The notes below the pieces were generated by a model. That model was not told where the DNA came from, searched no databases, and was given only the letters and a program-made list of their open reading frames with translations. The position numbers were made by a program, and so were the translations under genes. Below, in pieces: positions 35,436-45,437 of a stretch of DNA of 64,000 bases. The stretch's first letter is position 1. The number at the start of each line of letters is the position of its first letter. Source of the stretch: RHKX01 sp041393495 (GTDB lineage Bacteria; Actinomycetota; Thermoleophilia; Solirubrobacterales; 70-9); NCBI GenBank assembly GCA_041393495.1, contig JAWKKA010000003.1, positions 108,403 through 172,402 of the forward strand, in the 5' to 3' direction.

Positions 35436-36512
35436 TCAGGGCCTCGCTTCCAGGATCAGGTTGAACGGGGTCTCGGCGGCGCGCCGCAGCGAGCCGAAGC
35501 CGGCGCGCTTGACGACCTCGGCGATCGCGGCCTCGCCCGCTTGGGCGCCGAGCGCGAGGCCGACCTCCTGGCTCAGCGATGCCGGCGTGCAGACCATCGT
35601 CGAGGCCCCGTAGTAGAGCCGCCCGACGGGATTGAGGTTCTCGTCCACCTCGTCGCCGGCGAAGGGCTCGACGATCATCGCCGTGCCGTCGTCGGCCAGC
35701 GCCGCGAGGGTGTGTGCCGCCGCCCCTTCCGGGTCCCCCATGTCATGGAGGCAGTCGAAGAACGTGACGAGGTCGTAGTCCGCGCCCGGGAACTCCTTCG
35801 CCGTCGCGACCTCGAAGCTCACCCGGCCGTCGAGGCCGGCCTTCCCGGCGGCCTCTCGGGCCCGCTCTATCGACGCCTCGTGGTAGTCGAACCCGCGGAA
35901 CTCCGAGCGCGGATAGGCCGTGGCCATGATGATGGTCGAGGCGCCGTGCCCGCAGCCGATGTCCGCGACCTTGGCGCCGCTGTGGAGCTTCTCCTCGACC
36001 CCCTCCAGCGCCGGGATCCACTCGCTCGTCAGGTGGGCCCGGTAGCCGGGTCGGAAGAAGCGCTCGGTGCCGTGGAACAGCCGCTTGTCATGCTCGTGCC
36101 AGCCCATCCCCTCCCCGGTCTGGAAGGCCTCGATGATCTTGTCCTCGTCGGCGTAGATCGAGGCGATCAGGTCGAAGGCGCCGAGCAGGTAGACGGGGCT
36201 GTCCTCGTCCGCGAGCGCCATCGCCTGCTCGGGGCTCAGCGAGTAGGTGTCGGAGGCGCCGTCGTAGTCGACGTAGCCGCCCGCCGCCTGGTTGCGCAGC
36301 CATTCGCGGACCGATCGCTCAGCCACCCCGCTGCGCTCGGCCAGCTCCGACGAGGTCAACGGCCCCGCTCCCGCCATCGCCTTGTACAGGCCGAGCCGCT
36401 CGCCGATCACGCAGAGCGGTCCGCTGATCATCGCCCCCATGTCGAGGACTGCCTTTCCCATGAACTCATGCAGTCGCGCATCGTCGACCGTCGGTGCTGC
36501 CGAGGGCTCCAT
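35436..36512 (-). CDS. SAM-dependent methyltransferase with N-terminal winged helix
   Basis: 358 residues. LTSSELAERSGVAERSVREWLRN is a winged-helix-like dimerisation region. VADIGCGHGASTIIMA is the SAM-binding motif I, with FRGFDYHEASIERAR and VTFFDCLHDM following. It matches the Rv2258c-like class I methyltransferases. The ATG at 36512 has AAGGAG upstream. It lies 251 bp downstream of sahH, which removes the SAH such enzymes make. The intervening 251 bp show no gene. Confidence 0.82.
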   Translation of the reverse strand: MEPSAAPTVDDARLHEFMGKAVLDMGAMISGPLCVIGERLGLYKAMAGAGPLTSSELAERSGVAERSVREWLRNQAAGGYVDYDGASDTYSLSPEQAMALADEDSPVYLLGAFDLIASIYADEDKIIEAFQTGEGMGWHEHDKRLFHGTERFFRPGYRAHLTSEWIPALEGVEEKLHSGAKVADIGCGHGASTIIMATAYPRSEFRGFDYHEASIERAREAAGKAGLDGRVSFEVATAKEFPGADYDLVTFFDCLHDMGDPEGAAAHTLAALADDGTAMIVEPFAGDEVDENLNPVGRLYYGASTMVCTPASLSQEVGLALGAQAGEAAIAEVVKRAGFGSLRRAAETPFNLILEARP

Positions 36513-36763
36513 CGTCTGTCTCCTTCCCCTGCGAGGTCGAGAGAAACCGGCATTCCCGAGCCCCGGCTGGGTGCTGCGGGATGTAGGCGTTCCGGTCAGT
36601 TCGCCCCGCGGTATGTCCACCGGATGGCCTAGCACGCCGGCCCACGGATGTCAAGGCGAATCGGAGGCGCGGCCGGCGAGGGGCCGGGATCGAGACGACG
36701 GGCCGGGCAGCGCCCTGCCGGGGGTGGCCGCCGTGCGGGTCGAGCGGCTCGACCGGACGGCGC

Positions 36764-38218
<1,455 letters not shown>

Positions 38219-38300
38219 CGAAGATCTCCTCTCGGTCGCGCGTCGATTATGGCAGCCGACTGGCGCTCCGCAGCCGGGTCGCGGATATCGTCAGGGGGCG

Positions 38301-38681
38301 ATGAGCACCCGGCGCGATGGGAGGGATCGCAGGCGGACCCCCCCGTCGCGCGCCGGCCTGCTCGTGCTCGCCGTCGTCGCCGGCGCGCTTCTCGCCGCCC
38401 CCGCCGCGCTGCGGCGAGGGGGTGCTGGTCGGCTACCGCTGGTTCGACGAGCGCGGGATCGAGCTCGCCTACCGGTTCGGCTTCGGCCTCTCCCACACCC
38501 GCTTCCGCCACGACGGCCTCCGCGTGCACCGCACCGGCCGGGCCGCCGCGACTTCGCCTACTGGGATGCGGCCCGGGACCGCTGGGCGCTCGCTCCGGGC
38601 TGCTACCGGATCGAGCTCGGGTCCTCCTCGCGCGAGATCGTCGCCCGCCGCCCGCTCGCGATCGGCCGGTGCCGCCGATGA
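38301..38681 (+). pseudogene. GH3 beta-glucosidase remnant: signal peptide joined to C-terminal domain, frameshifted
   Basis: The ATG at 38301 gives a signal-peptide-like stretch (LLVLAVVAGALLAA). From 38413 a second frame reads GEGVLVGYRWFDERG and FGFGLSHTRFRHDGL, as in the linker/fibronectin-III end of GH3 enzymes. From 38550 the first frame resumes with DFAYWDAARDRWALAPGCYR and GSSSREI, the last strands of that domain. The whole catalytic part (about 600 residues) is missing and two frame changes are needed. The final TGA overlaps the next ATG. Confidence 0.7.
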
Positions 38682-40147
38682 GCGCCGCCGCCCGGCGCGC
38701 CGCCGTCGTCCTCGCCTTCGTCCTCGTCGCCCTCGGCGCCCTCGCCGCGAGCGGTCCGGCCACCGCCGCGCCGGGCTCGCCGCACGTCGCCCGCGCCGGC
38801 GAGCGCGCCTACATCAGCGACGGCCGCGGCCGCGAGTTGCTGCTGCGCGGGATCAACAGCAACGCCCTCGTCCAGTACCCGGACTACTTCCAGCAGACGG
38901 TCCCGCTGCGGCGCGCCGACATCGCCGAGATGGCGGCGCTCGGGTTCAACTTCCTGCGCCTGCCGATCAGCTGGAGCCGGCTCGAGCCGGCGCCGGGCCG
39001 GTTCTCGGGTCGTTACCTCGCCACGATCGAGCGGATCGTCGGCTGGGCGGAGTCGGAGGGCATGTGGGTGCTCGTCGACTTCCACCAGGACCGCTACAAC
39101 CGTCACCTCCGCCCCGGCGACGAGGCCGACGGCGCCCCCGACTGGGCGACCTTCACCGACGGGCAGCCCTGCGAGGAGGCGTTCTTCCTCTCGCCCTGCT
39201 CGATCGCCGCCTACGACAACTTCTGGACCGACCGCGAGACCGCCGGCCAGGGCCTGCAGGGCCACTACCTCGACGCGCTGCTCGCGGTCTCGCGGCGGCT
39301 GCGCGCCGACCGCCGGCTGCTCGGCCTCGAGCTGATGAACGAGCCGACGTTCGGCTCGACGACGCCGCCCGCCTTCGAGCGCGAGCAGCTCTGGCCGTTC
39401 GAGCGGCGGATGATCCGCGGCCTCCGTGCTGACGGCGAGCAGCGGATGATCTGGTTCGAGCCGAACATCCTCCGCGACACCCTCGACTACGACAGCGGCG
39501 ATCCCGAGCGCTTCTCCCGTGACCGCAACCTCGTCTACGCGCCGCACATCTACACCGGCACCTTCAACGGCGGCGACTCCCCGCAGCTCGAGGCCTCCTA
39601 CGCCGCCGCCGCGCAGGAGGCGCGCACCTACGGGGCGGCCTGGGTGGACGACGAGTGGGGCGGCGGCTCCGACGCGAAGGCGGAGCGGCTCCGGGCCGAG
39701 AACCTCGCCCTCCAGGACCGCTACCGGGTCGGCGGCGCCTTCTGGATGTGGAAGCAACGCCCCGGCTTCTACAACTGGCAGACGGTCGAGCCCGACGGCG
39801 CCCTGCGCGACGACTCGCTGCGCGCCCAGCAGCTTTCCCGGCCCCACGTCGACGCAGTCCCGGGCCGGCTCGGCTCGACCGCGTACAGCGACGGCCTCCT
39901 CCGCGCCCGCGTCCGCGGCCGCCGCGGCGGCACGGCGCGGCTGTGGAGCGGCACCGTCGTCCGCCGCGGCGGCGCGACGCTGCTCGAGCGGCCGCTCGTC
40001 CGCGCCTTCGTCGACGGCAGGCCGGTGCGGGAGCGCCTCCGCGCCAAGGCCTTCCGGACCGACGCGGTCGCGCTCCGCGGCTACCGGGTCCGCATCCCGG
40101 TCCCGCCCGGCCGGCACGACATCGAGCTCCGCCCCGGCACTCCCTGA
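38678..40147 (+). CDS. Secreted GH5 glycoside hydrolase (endoglycoceramidase-like)
   Basis: 489 residues. A signal peptide (AAVVLAFVLVALGALAA) is followed by LLLRGINSNAL, LRLPISWSRLEP, VDFHQDRYNRH, the acid/base ELMNEPTFG and a nucleophile Glu in WVDDEWGGG: a GH5 (clan A) catalytic domain. The C-terminal 110 residues look like a beta-sandwich. The HQDRYN and long N-terminal loops are reminiscent of endoglycoceramidases, but the substrate is not proven. The ATG at 38678 overlaps the GH3 remnant's stop (ATGA). Confidence 0.83.
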   Translation: MSAAARRAAVVLAFVLVALGALAASGPATAAPGSPHVARAGERAYISDGRGRELLLRGINSNALVQYPDYFQQTVPLRRADIAEMAALGFNFLRLPISWSRLEPAPGRFSGRYLATIERIVGWAESEGMWVLVDFHQDRYNRHLRPGDEADGAPDWATFTDGQPCEEAFFLSPCSIAAYDNFWTDRETAGQGLQGHYLDALLAVSRRLRADRRLLGLELMNEPTFGSTTPPAFEREQLWPFERRMIRGLRADGEQRMIWFEPNILRDTLDYDSGDPERFSRDRNLVYAPHIYTGTFNGGDSPQLEASYAAAAQEARTYGAAWVDDEWGGGSDAKAERLRAENLALQDRYRVGGAFWMWKQRPGFYNWQTVEPDGALRDDSLRAQQLSRPHVDAVPGRLGSTAYSDGLLRARVRGRRGGTARLWSGTVVRRGGATLLERPLVRAFVDGRPVRERLRAKAFRTDAVALRGYRVRIPVPPGRHDIELRPGTP

Positions 40148-40186
40148 CCGGGGGCGGCAGCCCGCGGGCCCGACCGGCCCGGCTCG

Positions 40187-40192
40187 TACCGT
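40187..40192 (+). promoter_or_regulatory. -10 box TACCGT, leaderless start of the channel gene
   Basis: TACCGT ends 6 nt before the GTG at 40199; no Shine-Dalgarno is present. Confidence 0.5.
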
Positions 40193-40198
40193 GTCGCC

Positions 40199-40852
40199 GT
40201 GCTGAGCGTCGCCAAGCGCGAGCCGTCGGCGTTCCTGCTCGCCGGCCAGCTCGCGGGGATCCTCCTGTACCCGCTGATGACCGGCAGCGTCGGCCGGGCC
40301 CTGTTCAGCATCTTCGGCATCGCCCTGCTCGGGCTCATCGTCTTCGCGGTCCACAGCTCGCCGGGGCTGACCGCGGTCGCGGTCGGCCTCGCCCTGCCGG
40401 CCTCGATCCTGCTGCTGATCCAGGCCATCACCGGCAGCGACGCCCTGCTGCCCTACTCCTCCGCGCTCGAGGCGGTCCTCTACTTCTATGCGGCGGGGGC
40501 GCTGATCGCCTACATGCTCGCCGACCACCAGGTGACCCGCGACGAGCTCTTCGCGGTCGGGGCGACCTTCACCCTCGTCGCCTGGGCATTCGCCTACGTC
40601 TACGTCGTCTGTCAGGCGATCGATCCCGGGACCTTCACCGCCGCCGTCGATCCGGCCGGCCAGCGGAGCTGGATGGAGCTGCTCTTCATGAGCTTCACGA
40701 CCCTCTCCAGCACCGGCCTCGGCGACGTTATCCCGGTCAAGCCCTTCGGTCGCGGCCTCGTCATGCTCGAGCAGATCGCCGGCCTCGTCTTCGTCGCGAT
40801 GATCGTCTCCCGCCTCGTCGGCCTGACCGTACTCCGCGGCTACCGCCGCTGA
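40199..40852 (+). CDS. Two-pore-helix-type ion channel family membrane protein
   Basis: 217 residues and about six hydrophobic segments. The last two flank a pore loop MSFTTLSSTGLGDVIP, where the potassium filter TVGYGD is replaced by TGLGD. There is no cytosolic RCK domain. It is probably a K+ or other cation channel; selectivity with GLGD is uncertain. GTG start with a leaderless box. It stands alone between the GH5 gene and tRNA-Ser(CGA). Confidence 0.78.
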   Translation: MLSVAKREPSAFLLAGQLAGILLYPLMTGSVGRALFSIFGIALLGLIVFAVHSSPGLTAVAVGLALPASILLLIQAITGSDALLPYSSALEAVLYFYAAGALIAYMLADHQVTRDELFAVGATFTLVAWAFAYVYVVCQAIDPGTFTAAVDPAGQRSWMELLFMSFTTLSSTGLGDVIPVKPFGRGLVMLEQIAGLVFVAMIVSRLVGLTVLRGYRR

Positions 40853-40961
40853 AGCCCGCCGGTGCCGGCGGACCCCGCGACCGGACCGGCAGTGTCCCGC
40901 GGAACACTCCGCCGCCGCGCCGATGCCGCGCTACCCTTCCGCCGCGCGCCACAGCGCCCCC

Positions 40962-41051
40962 GGAGGGGTGGCAGAGCGGTTGAATGCGGCGGTCTCGAAA
41001 ACCGTTATACGTCGATTAGGCGTATCGAGGGTTCGAATCCCTCCCCCTCCG
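40962..41051 (+). tRNA. tRNA-Ser (anticodon CGA)
   Basis: The acceptor GGAGGGG/CCCCTCC pairs, the anticodon loop CTCGAAA gives CGA (40996-40998), a long variable arm is present and the T-loop GGTTCGAATCC is intact. TACCCT at 40932-40937 is a plausible -10. An insertion sequence begins 4 bp past the gene. Confidence 0.95.
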
Positions 41052-41055
41052 CTCG

Positions 41056-42421
41056 TGTCATGAGTCGCGACATAGGTCCCACCTGAGTCGCGACATAGGT
41101 CACCCTCCGGACCCCGGCCAGCGGCCAGGCTCTCTGTCGCGGTTTCGCCAGTAGGAGCGCTCGGGATCGATCCGGTGCGTCGAGAGCACCTCCCCGGTCG
41201 CGAGCTCGATGACCGTGACCTTCGTCTCGTCCCCGAGGGCGAGCACCCGCTTGCCGGCGTTGGCGCGACCGACCCCGAGGTGGTGCATCCGCCCACCGCG
41301 GCGAAAGCTGACCCCGCCGGTCTTGTCGATCCGGTCGTAGCGCACCCGGTAGTGGGCGCGGGCGCCGTTTCGGGACGGCATCGCTTTCGGCGTCGCCCGG
41401 TAGGCAGCGGCCGGGGTGATCCGCCCCAGGGCCCGGTGGGGGCGGCGCTCGTTGTAGTGGTCGCCGAAGGCGTCGAGTTGACGCTGCAGCTCACCCAGAT
41501 CGGCGGCCGCTGGCCGGGCTGCGAGCCAGCGCTTCTGCGTCTGGTGGAAGCGCTCGATCTTCCCCTGGGTCTGGGGATGGCCCGGGGATCCGTTCTTCTG
41601 GCGGACCCCGAGGCTCGCCAGCAGGTATTCGAAGGCGTTTCTGCCACCGGTGAAGCGGGCGGTGTAGACGCAGGCGTTGTCGGTCAGCGTCGCGGCCGGA
41701 GCCCCGAACTGCTCGACCGCTTCCAGAAACGAGGCGACGATCGTCTCCCCGTCGATCGGCTGGTGGGCGGTGCAGCGCAGCAGGTAGCGGGAGTGATCGT
41801 CGAGCCAGTTGAGGATCTCGACGTCAGCCCCGTCGGCCAGCCGCCAATGGGTCGCATCCGACTGCCAGGTCTCGTTCGGCTGGGCTGCCTCGAAGCGAAC
41901 GTAGGAGCTGCGGGGTCGCTTCCGGGGCTGGGGCTCGATCAAGCCCTCCGCATGGAGGATCCGGCGGATCGTCGAGTCGGAGGGAGGATGAAGCCCCTCC
42001 TGGCCGAGATGCCAGGCGATCGTCAAGGGGCCGGCGTCGAGACCGTCGCGCTGCAACTCGACCCGAAGCTCGATCACCCGCTTGCGGATTGGCCCGGGCG
42101 TCTGGCGGGGGTTGCTCTTCGGTCGCCTCGAGCGCGGCTCGAGCGCCTCGAGCCCTCCTTCGCGGTAGCGGGCGAGCAGTCGATGTAGGTGCCGGCGGGA
42201 GATCCCCGCCTCGGCGGCCACCTCCCCGACGGTTGCTTGGTTGGCGATGAGCTTGAGGACGGCGACGCGAGCTTGAGACATCCGCCGAGGCTGGGACCCG
42301 GTCAGGACGGCGAGCCGGTGGCCGATCCTCCGGCCGGCCCTCCGGGCCGACCTCCGGCCCGGCCACCGGTCGGGCGGTGTGACCTATGTCCCGACTCACC
42401 GGTGACCTATCAGGTGTGACA
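41056..42421. mobile_element. IS481-family insertion sequence
   Basis: About 1366 bp from TGTCA (41056) to TGACA (42421). The ends are imperfect inverted repeats: GAGTCGCGACATAGGTCAC inside the left end matches GAGTCGGGACATAGGTCAC at the right (one mismatch), with ATAGGTC shared further out. The left end contains the GAGTCGCGACATAGGTC unit twice. It holds one complete transposase on the minus strand. A target duplication was not recognised, so exact ends are uncertain by a few bases. Confidence 0.8.
41100..42281 (-). CDS. IS481-family transposase
   Basis: 393 residues. The N-terminal helix-turn-helix (GEVAAEAGISRRHLHRLLARY) binds the ends. The rve/DDE catalytic core has SDATHWRL (first Asp), TDNACVY (second Asp) and GKIERFHQT (Glu), and a C-terminal beta-rich domain follows. 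The open frame is complete with no stop, so it may still be active. Confidence 0.93.
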   Translation of the reverse strand: MSQARVAVLKLIANQATVGEVAAEAGISRRHLHRLLARYREGGLEALEPRSRRPKSNPRQTPGPIRKRVIELRVELQRDGLDAGPLTIAWHLGQEGLHPPSDSTIRRILHAEGLIEPQPRKRPRSSYVRFEAAQPNETWQSDATHWRLADGADVEILNWLDDHSRYLLRCTAHQPIDGETIVASFLEAVEQFGAPAATLTDNACVYTARFTGGRNAFEYLLASLGVRQKNGSPGHPQTQGKIERFHQTQKRWLAARPAAADLGELQRQLDAFGDHYNERRPHRALGRITPAAAYRATPKAMPSRNGARAHYRVRYDRIDKTGGVSFRRGGRMHHLGVGRANAGKRVLALGDETKVTVIELATGEVLSTHRIDPERSYWRNRDREPGRWPGSGG

Positions 42422-42630
42422 TATGTCTTGGCGCTGGACACCATCAGCCGCTCTACGCGGAACCCGCGAGGGACCGCGACAGGCGGGATTCGCGGTGGCG
42501 GGGCGGCTCAGATGGGTCCTGCCGCGGCCGAACTGGTGGCTGGCCGGTAGCAGCGGGCAGGACGTGCGACCCTCGGCTACCAGCCCGAGCGCGGGCCCGC
42601 CACGTCCCGCGGCCCCGCCGCTCGGACCCT

Positions 42631-42636
42631 TACCGT
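42631..42636 (+). promoter_or_regulatory. -10 box TACCGT, leaderless start of the DUF4160 gene
   Basis: TACCGT ends 6 nt before the GTG at 42643. The 220 bp between the insertion sequence and this gene contain nothing else recognisable. Confidence 0.5.
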
Positions 42637-42642
42637 GAGTTC

Positions 42643-42906
42643 GTGCCCCGAATCAGCAGCTTCTACGGCATCGTGATCTACATGCACTGGAACGAGGCCC
42701 ATCACGCGAGGCCGCACTTCCACGCCCGCTATGCGGGTGAGTCCGCGTCGGTTGCCGTTGACGGCGCTGTGATTGCCGGCCGCCTCCCGCGGCGCGCGCT
42801 CACCCTCGTAGCCGAGTGGGCGAGCCAGCATCGCGATGAGTTGGAGGCCAACTGGGAGCGGGCGCGCCGCGAGGAGGCTCTTGAGCCGATCGATCCCCTG
42901 CCGTAG
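42643..42906 (+). CDS. DUF4160 domain protein
   Basis: 87 residues. PRISSFYGIVIYMHWNEAHH and PHFHARYAGESASV match the DUF4160 pattern (ISxFxGIxIxM, HxxPHFH), a small family found next to DUF2442 genes and suspected to form toxin-antitoxin-like pairs. GTG start. Its stop codon TAG is also part of the -10-like TAGCCT of the next gene. Confidence 0.82.
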   Translation: MPRISSFYGIVIYMHWNEAHHARPHFHARYAGESASVAVDGAVIAGRLPRRALTLVAEWASQHRDELEANWERARREEALEPIDPLP

Positions 42907-42916
42907 CCTTTGTGCC

Positions 42917-43195
42917 GTGGAAGAGCTCCATGACATAACCGCTGTCGAGGTCGTTGACGACTTCCGGCTGCGGCTCACCTTCGACGACGGAACCATCGGC
43001 GATGCCGATTTCGCCGGGCGGGAGTGGCGCGGCGTTCTCGAGCGCCTGGGCGATCCGGCCTTCTTTGCGCGCGTCCGCGTCGATCCCGAACTCGGGACCG
43101 TGGCCTGGCCCGATGGCATCGACCTCGCGCCGGAGCCCCTATACGAGCAAGCCCGGCGTAACCCCGTCGAGACCGCGTCCAGCGCTCGCAGGTAG
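42917..43195 (+). CDS. DUF2442 domain protein
   Basis: 92 residues. ITAVEVVDDFRLRLTFDDGTI and WRGVLERLGDPAFFARVRV, then LGTVAWPDGIDLAPEPLY, give the DUF2442 signature. GTG start 10 bp after the DUF4160 stop, with TAGCCT (42904-42909) 7 nt upstream. It is the presumed partner of the preceding gene. Function is unknown; pairing suggests a small regulatory or toxin-antitoxin module acquired with the nearby mobile DNA. Confidence 0.82.
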   Translation: MEELHDITAVEVVDDFRLRLTFDDGTIGDADFAGREWRGVLERLGDPAFFARVRVDPELGTVAWPDGIDLAPEPLYEQARRNPVETASSARR

Positions 43196-43350
43196 CCGAC
43201 CGGGCTACCTGCGCTGGCGCTCGAGCGCTCCGCCGAAAGCGGTAGCAAGGGTGGTAGCACTGCGCTCGCGCACCGCTTGTTCAAGCCAGATGGCGCGGAT
43301 TTCGCTCAGATCAGCCGCTTGCCGCTCTGACCCGTGAGGGGGCTCCCGGG

Positions 43351-43611
43351 TCAGAGCTCGTAGGAGCGCCGTGTACCGTCGAACTGCGGGACGGTGAAAG
43401 CGGCCAAGCCGTGGCCCGGCGTGTACGGAAGGCCCTTGTCGATCAGGCGGGAGCGGGTTGGCCCGAGTTGCTCTGAGGTTCGCCCGAGCACCGTGGCGAC
43501 GTCCTTCGCCTGCTGCGCCTCGGGGCCGAGCTCGGCCATCGCCCGCATGTTGTAGGCGAAGCTCGAGCCCGGTCGTTCGCTCCGCCCGAACCCTGAAGAA
43601 GCTGGAATCAA
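43351..43611 (-). pseudogene. C-terminal remnant of an AAA/P-loop ATPase
   Basis: From about 43560 down, the minus strand reads YNMRAMAELG, DVATVLGRTSEQLGPTRSRL and KGLPYTPGHGLAAFTVPQFD. This is the winged-helix-like tail common to actinobacterial AAA ATPases of about 400 residues (usually ending near FTVPLFD). The Walker A/B part is absent upstream and the first 20 codons look unrelated, so it is a fragment. Confidence 0.6.
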
Positions 43612-43673
43612 GGTTCGCCTCGACGGGTCCTACCGATCCATGCTGGGTTTATCAACCTGTGATGGGGCCATCG

Positions 43674-43960
43674 ATGGCGCTACTACCAGCGGCTCCGACG
43701 GCCGCGCGGCGGGCGGGTGGAGCCTGGTTGTGGAACCACCTCGGCTGGGGCGGTCTCTCGAGGATCGCGGACGAGGCGGCGAACCCGAGGAAGACCTTCT
43801 CGACGCTTCTCGCGATCACGGTGACACTCGTGACCGCGATCTACCGGCTGTCGATGCTCGCCGGGCTGGCGGGTGGCAGGAAAGGGAGGCGTGGACGGTC
43901 GGGTACTTCTCGGTCGTGGTCGACAACCTGGCGGCCCTTTCGTTGCGGGCTGGCTCACGA
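43674..43960 (+). pseudogene. Fragment of an APC-superfamily amino-acid permease, frameshifted
   Basis: From about 43725 the plus strand reads WLWNHLGWGGLSRIADEAAN, then NPRKTFSTLLAITVTLVTAI, matching the WNxxGWD..S..AGEV.NPQRTYP region and following helix of APC permeases. Around 43880 the sense passes to another frame (AWTVGYFSVVVDNLAALSL). Neither end of the permease is present. Confidence 0.6.
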
Positions 43961-44007
43961 TCGGCGGCTCGTCTCGGCCGCGGACCTCGACGCCGCCTGC
44001 TGGCCCC

Positions 44008-44091
44008 GGTCTCGCGCGTGCGATCGTGGTCGGATCGACGTCCGAGCGCGTGGTTCGCCACGCCGAGGTCCCGGTCCTGGTCCTGAAGTGA
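44008..44091 (+). pseudogene. C-terminal remnant of a universal stress protein
   Basis: The last 27 codons read GLARAIVVGSTSERVVRHAE then VPVLVLK, the GS(V/T)SERVxRHAxxPVLVV ending of UspA proteins. Nothing upstream in the frame belongs to that family, so only the tail survives. Confidence 0.6.
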
Positions 44092-44198
44092 AGTAGAGCG
44101 GGTCGCGGCCGCGTCGGGGCATTCACCCGGGGCTCGCCTGCTCGGGCAGCCGGATTGGCTCGCGGCCACCGGACCCGTCGGTGCGATGATCGGGCGCC

Positions 44199-45359
44199 AT
44201 GGAGGCTTACCGGGAGGGCGGGCTGCGGCGGCCGCTGCGGCAGGCCGCCACGATCGCCCGGGCGGTCCGTGGCGGGCGCGCGCGTGTGCGGGCGACGCCG
44301 CCGCGGGCCCCGCTGGTCGACGGCCCGGCGCTGCGCGATCTGCTCGCCGGGGTGGCCGCCGACGCGCGGCTCGTCGACTTCGCCTGCAGCAGGCCGCCGT
44401 GGACGAAGACCGGCCTGCGGGTCGCGACCGGAGAGCAGGTGACGTGGCTCGCGTGGGGGGTCGCCCACCTGATCAAGCCGCTGGGCATCGGCGCCCGGCC
44501 GCGCCTCGTCCTCGGCGCCCGCGTCAGCGGCGGCGCGCTCCAGCAGAGCGCCCGCGACTCCTTCACGTTCACCGCGGACCGCGCCGGCGACGTCGAGCTC
44601 GCGAGCCTGTTCCCGGGCGAGCTGCGGGCGGACGGATCGGTCGTCACCGATCGGATCCCCTATCGCGCGATGAGCGGTCGTCTCACTGCGGTGGTGGCGC
44701 GCTGGGCGTTCGGTGCCGATCCGCGCGCGGCGCTCGCCGCCGTGGCCGGCGAGGACCCGTCGGGGCTGTGCGCCGCGGAGGCAGCCCGAATTGCCGATCC
44801 GCCGCGGCCGCCGCCGGGATGGGAGCACCATCCGGCCCTGCGCCCGGCCGAGGCCTACACCGGCTCCGAGCACGGCGTCGCCGCCGATGTCCGCGACGCC
44901 GTCGCCATCGTCCGCCGCACCGCCGAGGCGCCGCTCACCCCGACGCTGCGGCTGCGCTGGTCGTGGCGGCTCGACGAGCTGCCCTCGCGCCTTCCGGAGG
45001 ACACGGCCCTGACGCACGACTACCTCAGCGTCGCGCTGGAGTTCAACGACGGCCGGGACCTGAGCTGGCATTGGAGCTGCTCGCTGCCCGAGGGCTTCGC
45101 GTATCGCTGCCCGCTCGACCACTGGCGCCATCGCGAGTCGCACGTCGTGGTGCGCAGCGGCGCCGCGGACCTCGGTCGGTGGGTCGATGAGGAGCGCCCG
45201 GTGCTCGCCGACCATCGAGCGGCGATCGGCGGGCCGGCGCCGACCCGCGTCGTGCGGGCGTGGCTGATCTCCGTCAGCCTCTTCCAGGGTCGGGAGGGCC
45301 GCGGCGAGTTCGGTCGCGTCGAGCTGCTGGACGGAAACGAGACCGTCCGCATCCTCTGA
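44199..45359 (+). CDS. Hypothetical protein, DUF3047-like C-terminal half
   Basis: 386 residues, no signal or membrane segment. The N-terminal half contains TGLRVATGEQVTWLAWG and ARDSFTFTADRAG, like a lectin/LecA-type sugar-binding beta-sandwich. The C-terminal half (LRLRWSWRLDELPSRLPEDT, LTHDYLSVALEFNDGRDL, HVVVRSG, RVVRAWLISVSLFQGREG) resembles DUF3047 proteins. Both assignments are from remembered pattern only. It stands just after the remnant region, with a clear ATG but no good Shine-Dalgarno. Confidence 0.65.
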   Translation: MEAYREGGLRRPLRQAATIARAVRGGRARVRATPPRAPLVDGPALRDLLAGVAADARLVDFACSRPPWTKTGLRVATGEQVTWLAWGVAHLIKPLGIGARPRLVLGARVSGGALQQSARDSFTFTADRAGDVELASLFPGELRADGSVVTDRIPYRAMSGRLTAVVARWAFGADPRAALAAVAGEDPSGLCAAEAARIADPPRPPPGWEHHPALRPAEAYTGSEHGVAADVRDAVAIVRRTAEAPLTPTLRLRWSWRLDELPSRLPEDTALTHDYLSVALEFNDGRDLSWHWSCSLPEGFAYRCPLDHWRHRESHVVVRSGAADLGRWVDEERPVLADHRAAIGGPAPTRVVRAWLISVSLFQGREGRGEFGRVELLDGNETVRIL

Positions 45360-45437
45360 CGCCGTGCAGCGGACGAGCCGCCGCCGAAGTCGCGGCGCGG
45401 GAAGCCGAGCAGGAAGGCGGCGCTGGTGGCCTGCTGC

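Noticed and set aside
40962..42421. tRNA-Ser(CGA) as the attachment site of an integrated island
   Set aside because: No integrase and no second copy of the tRNA 3' end was seen; the adjacent insertion sequence explains the arrangement.
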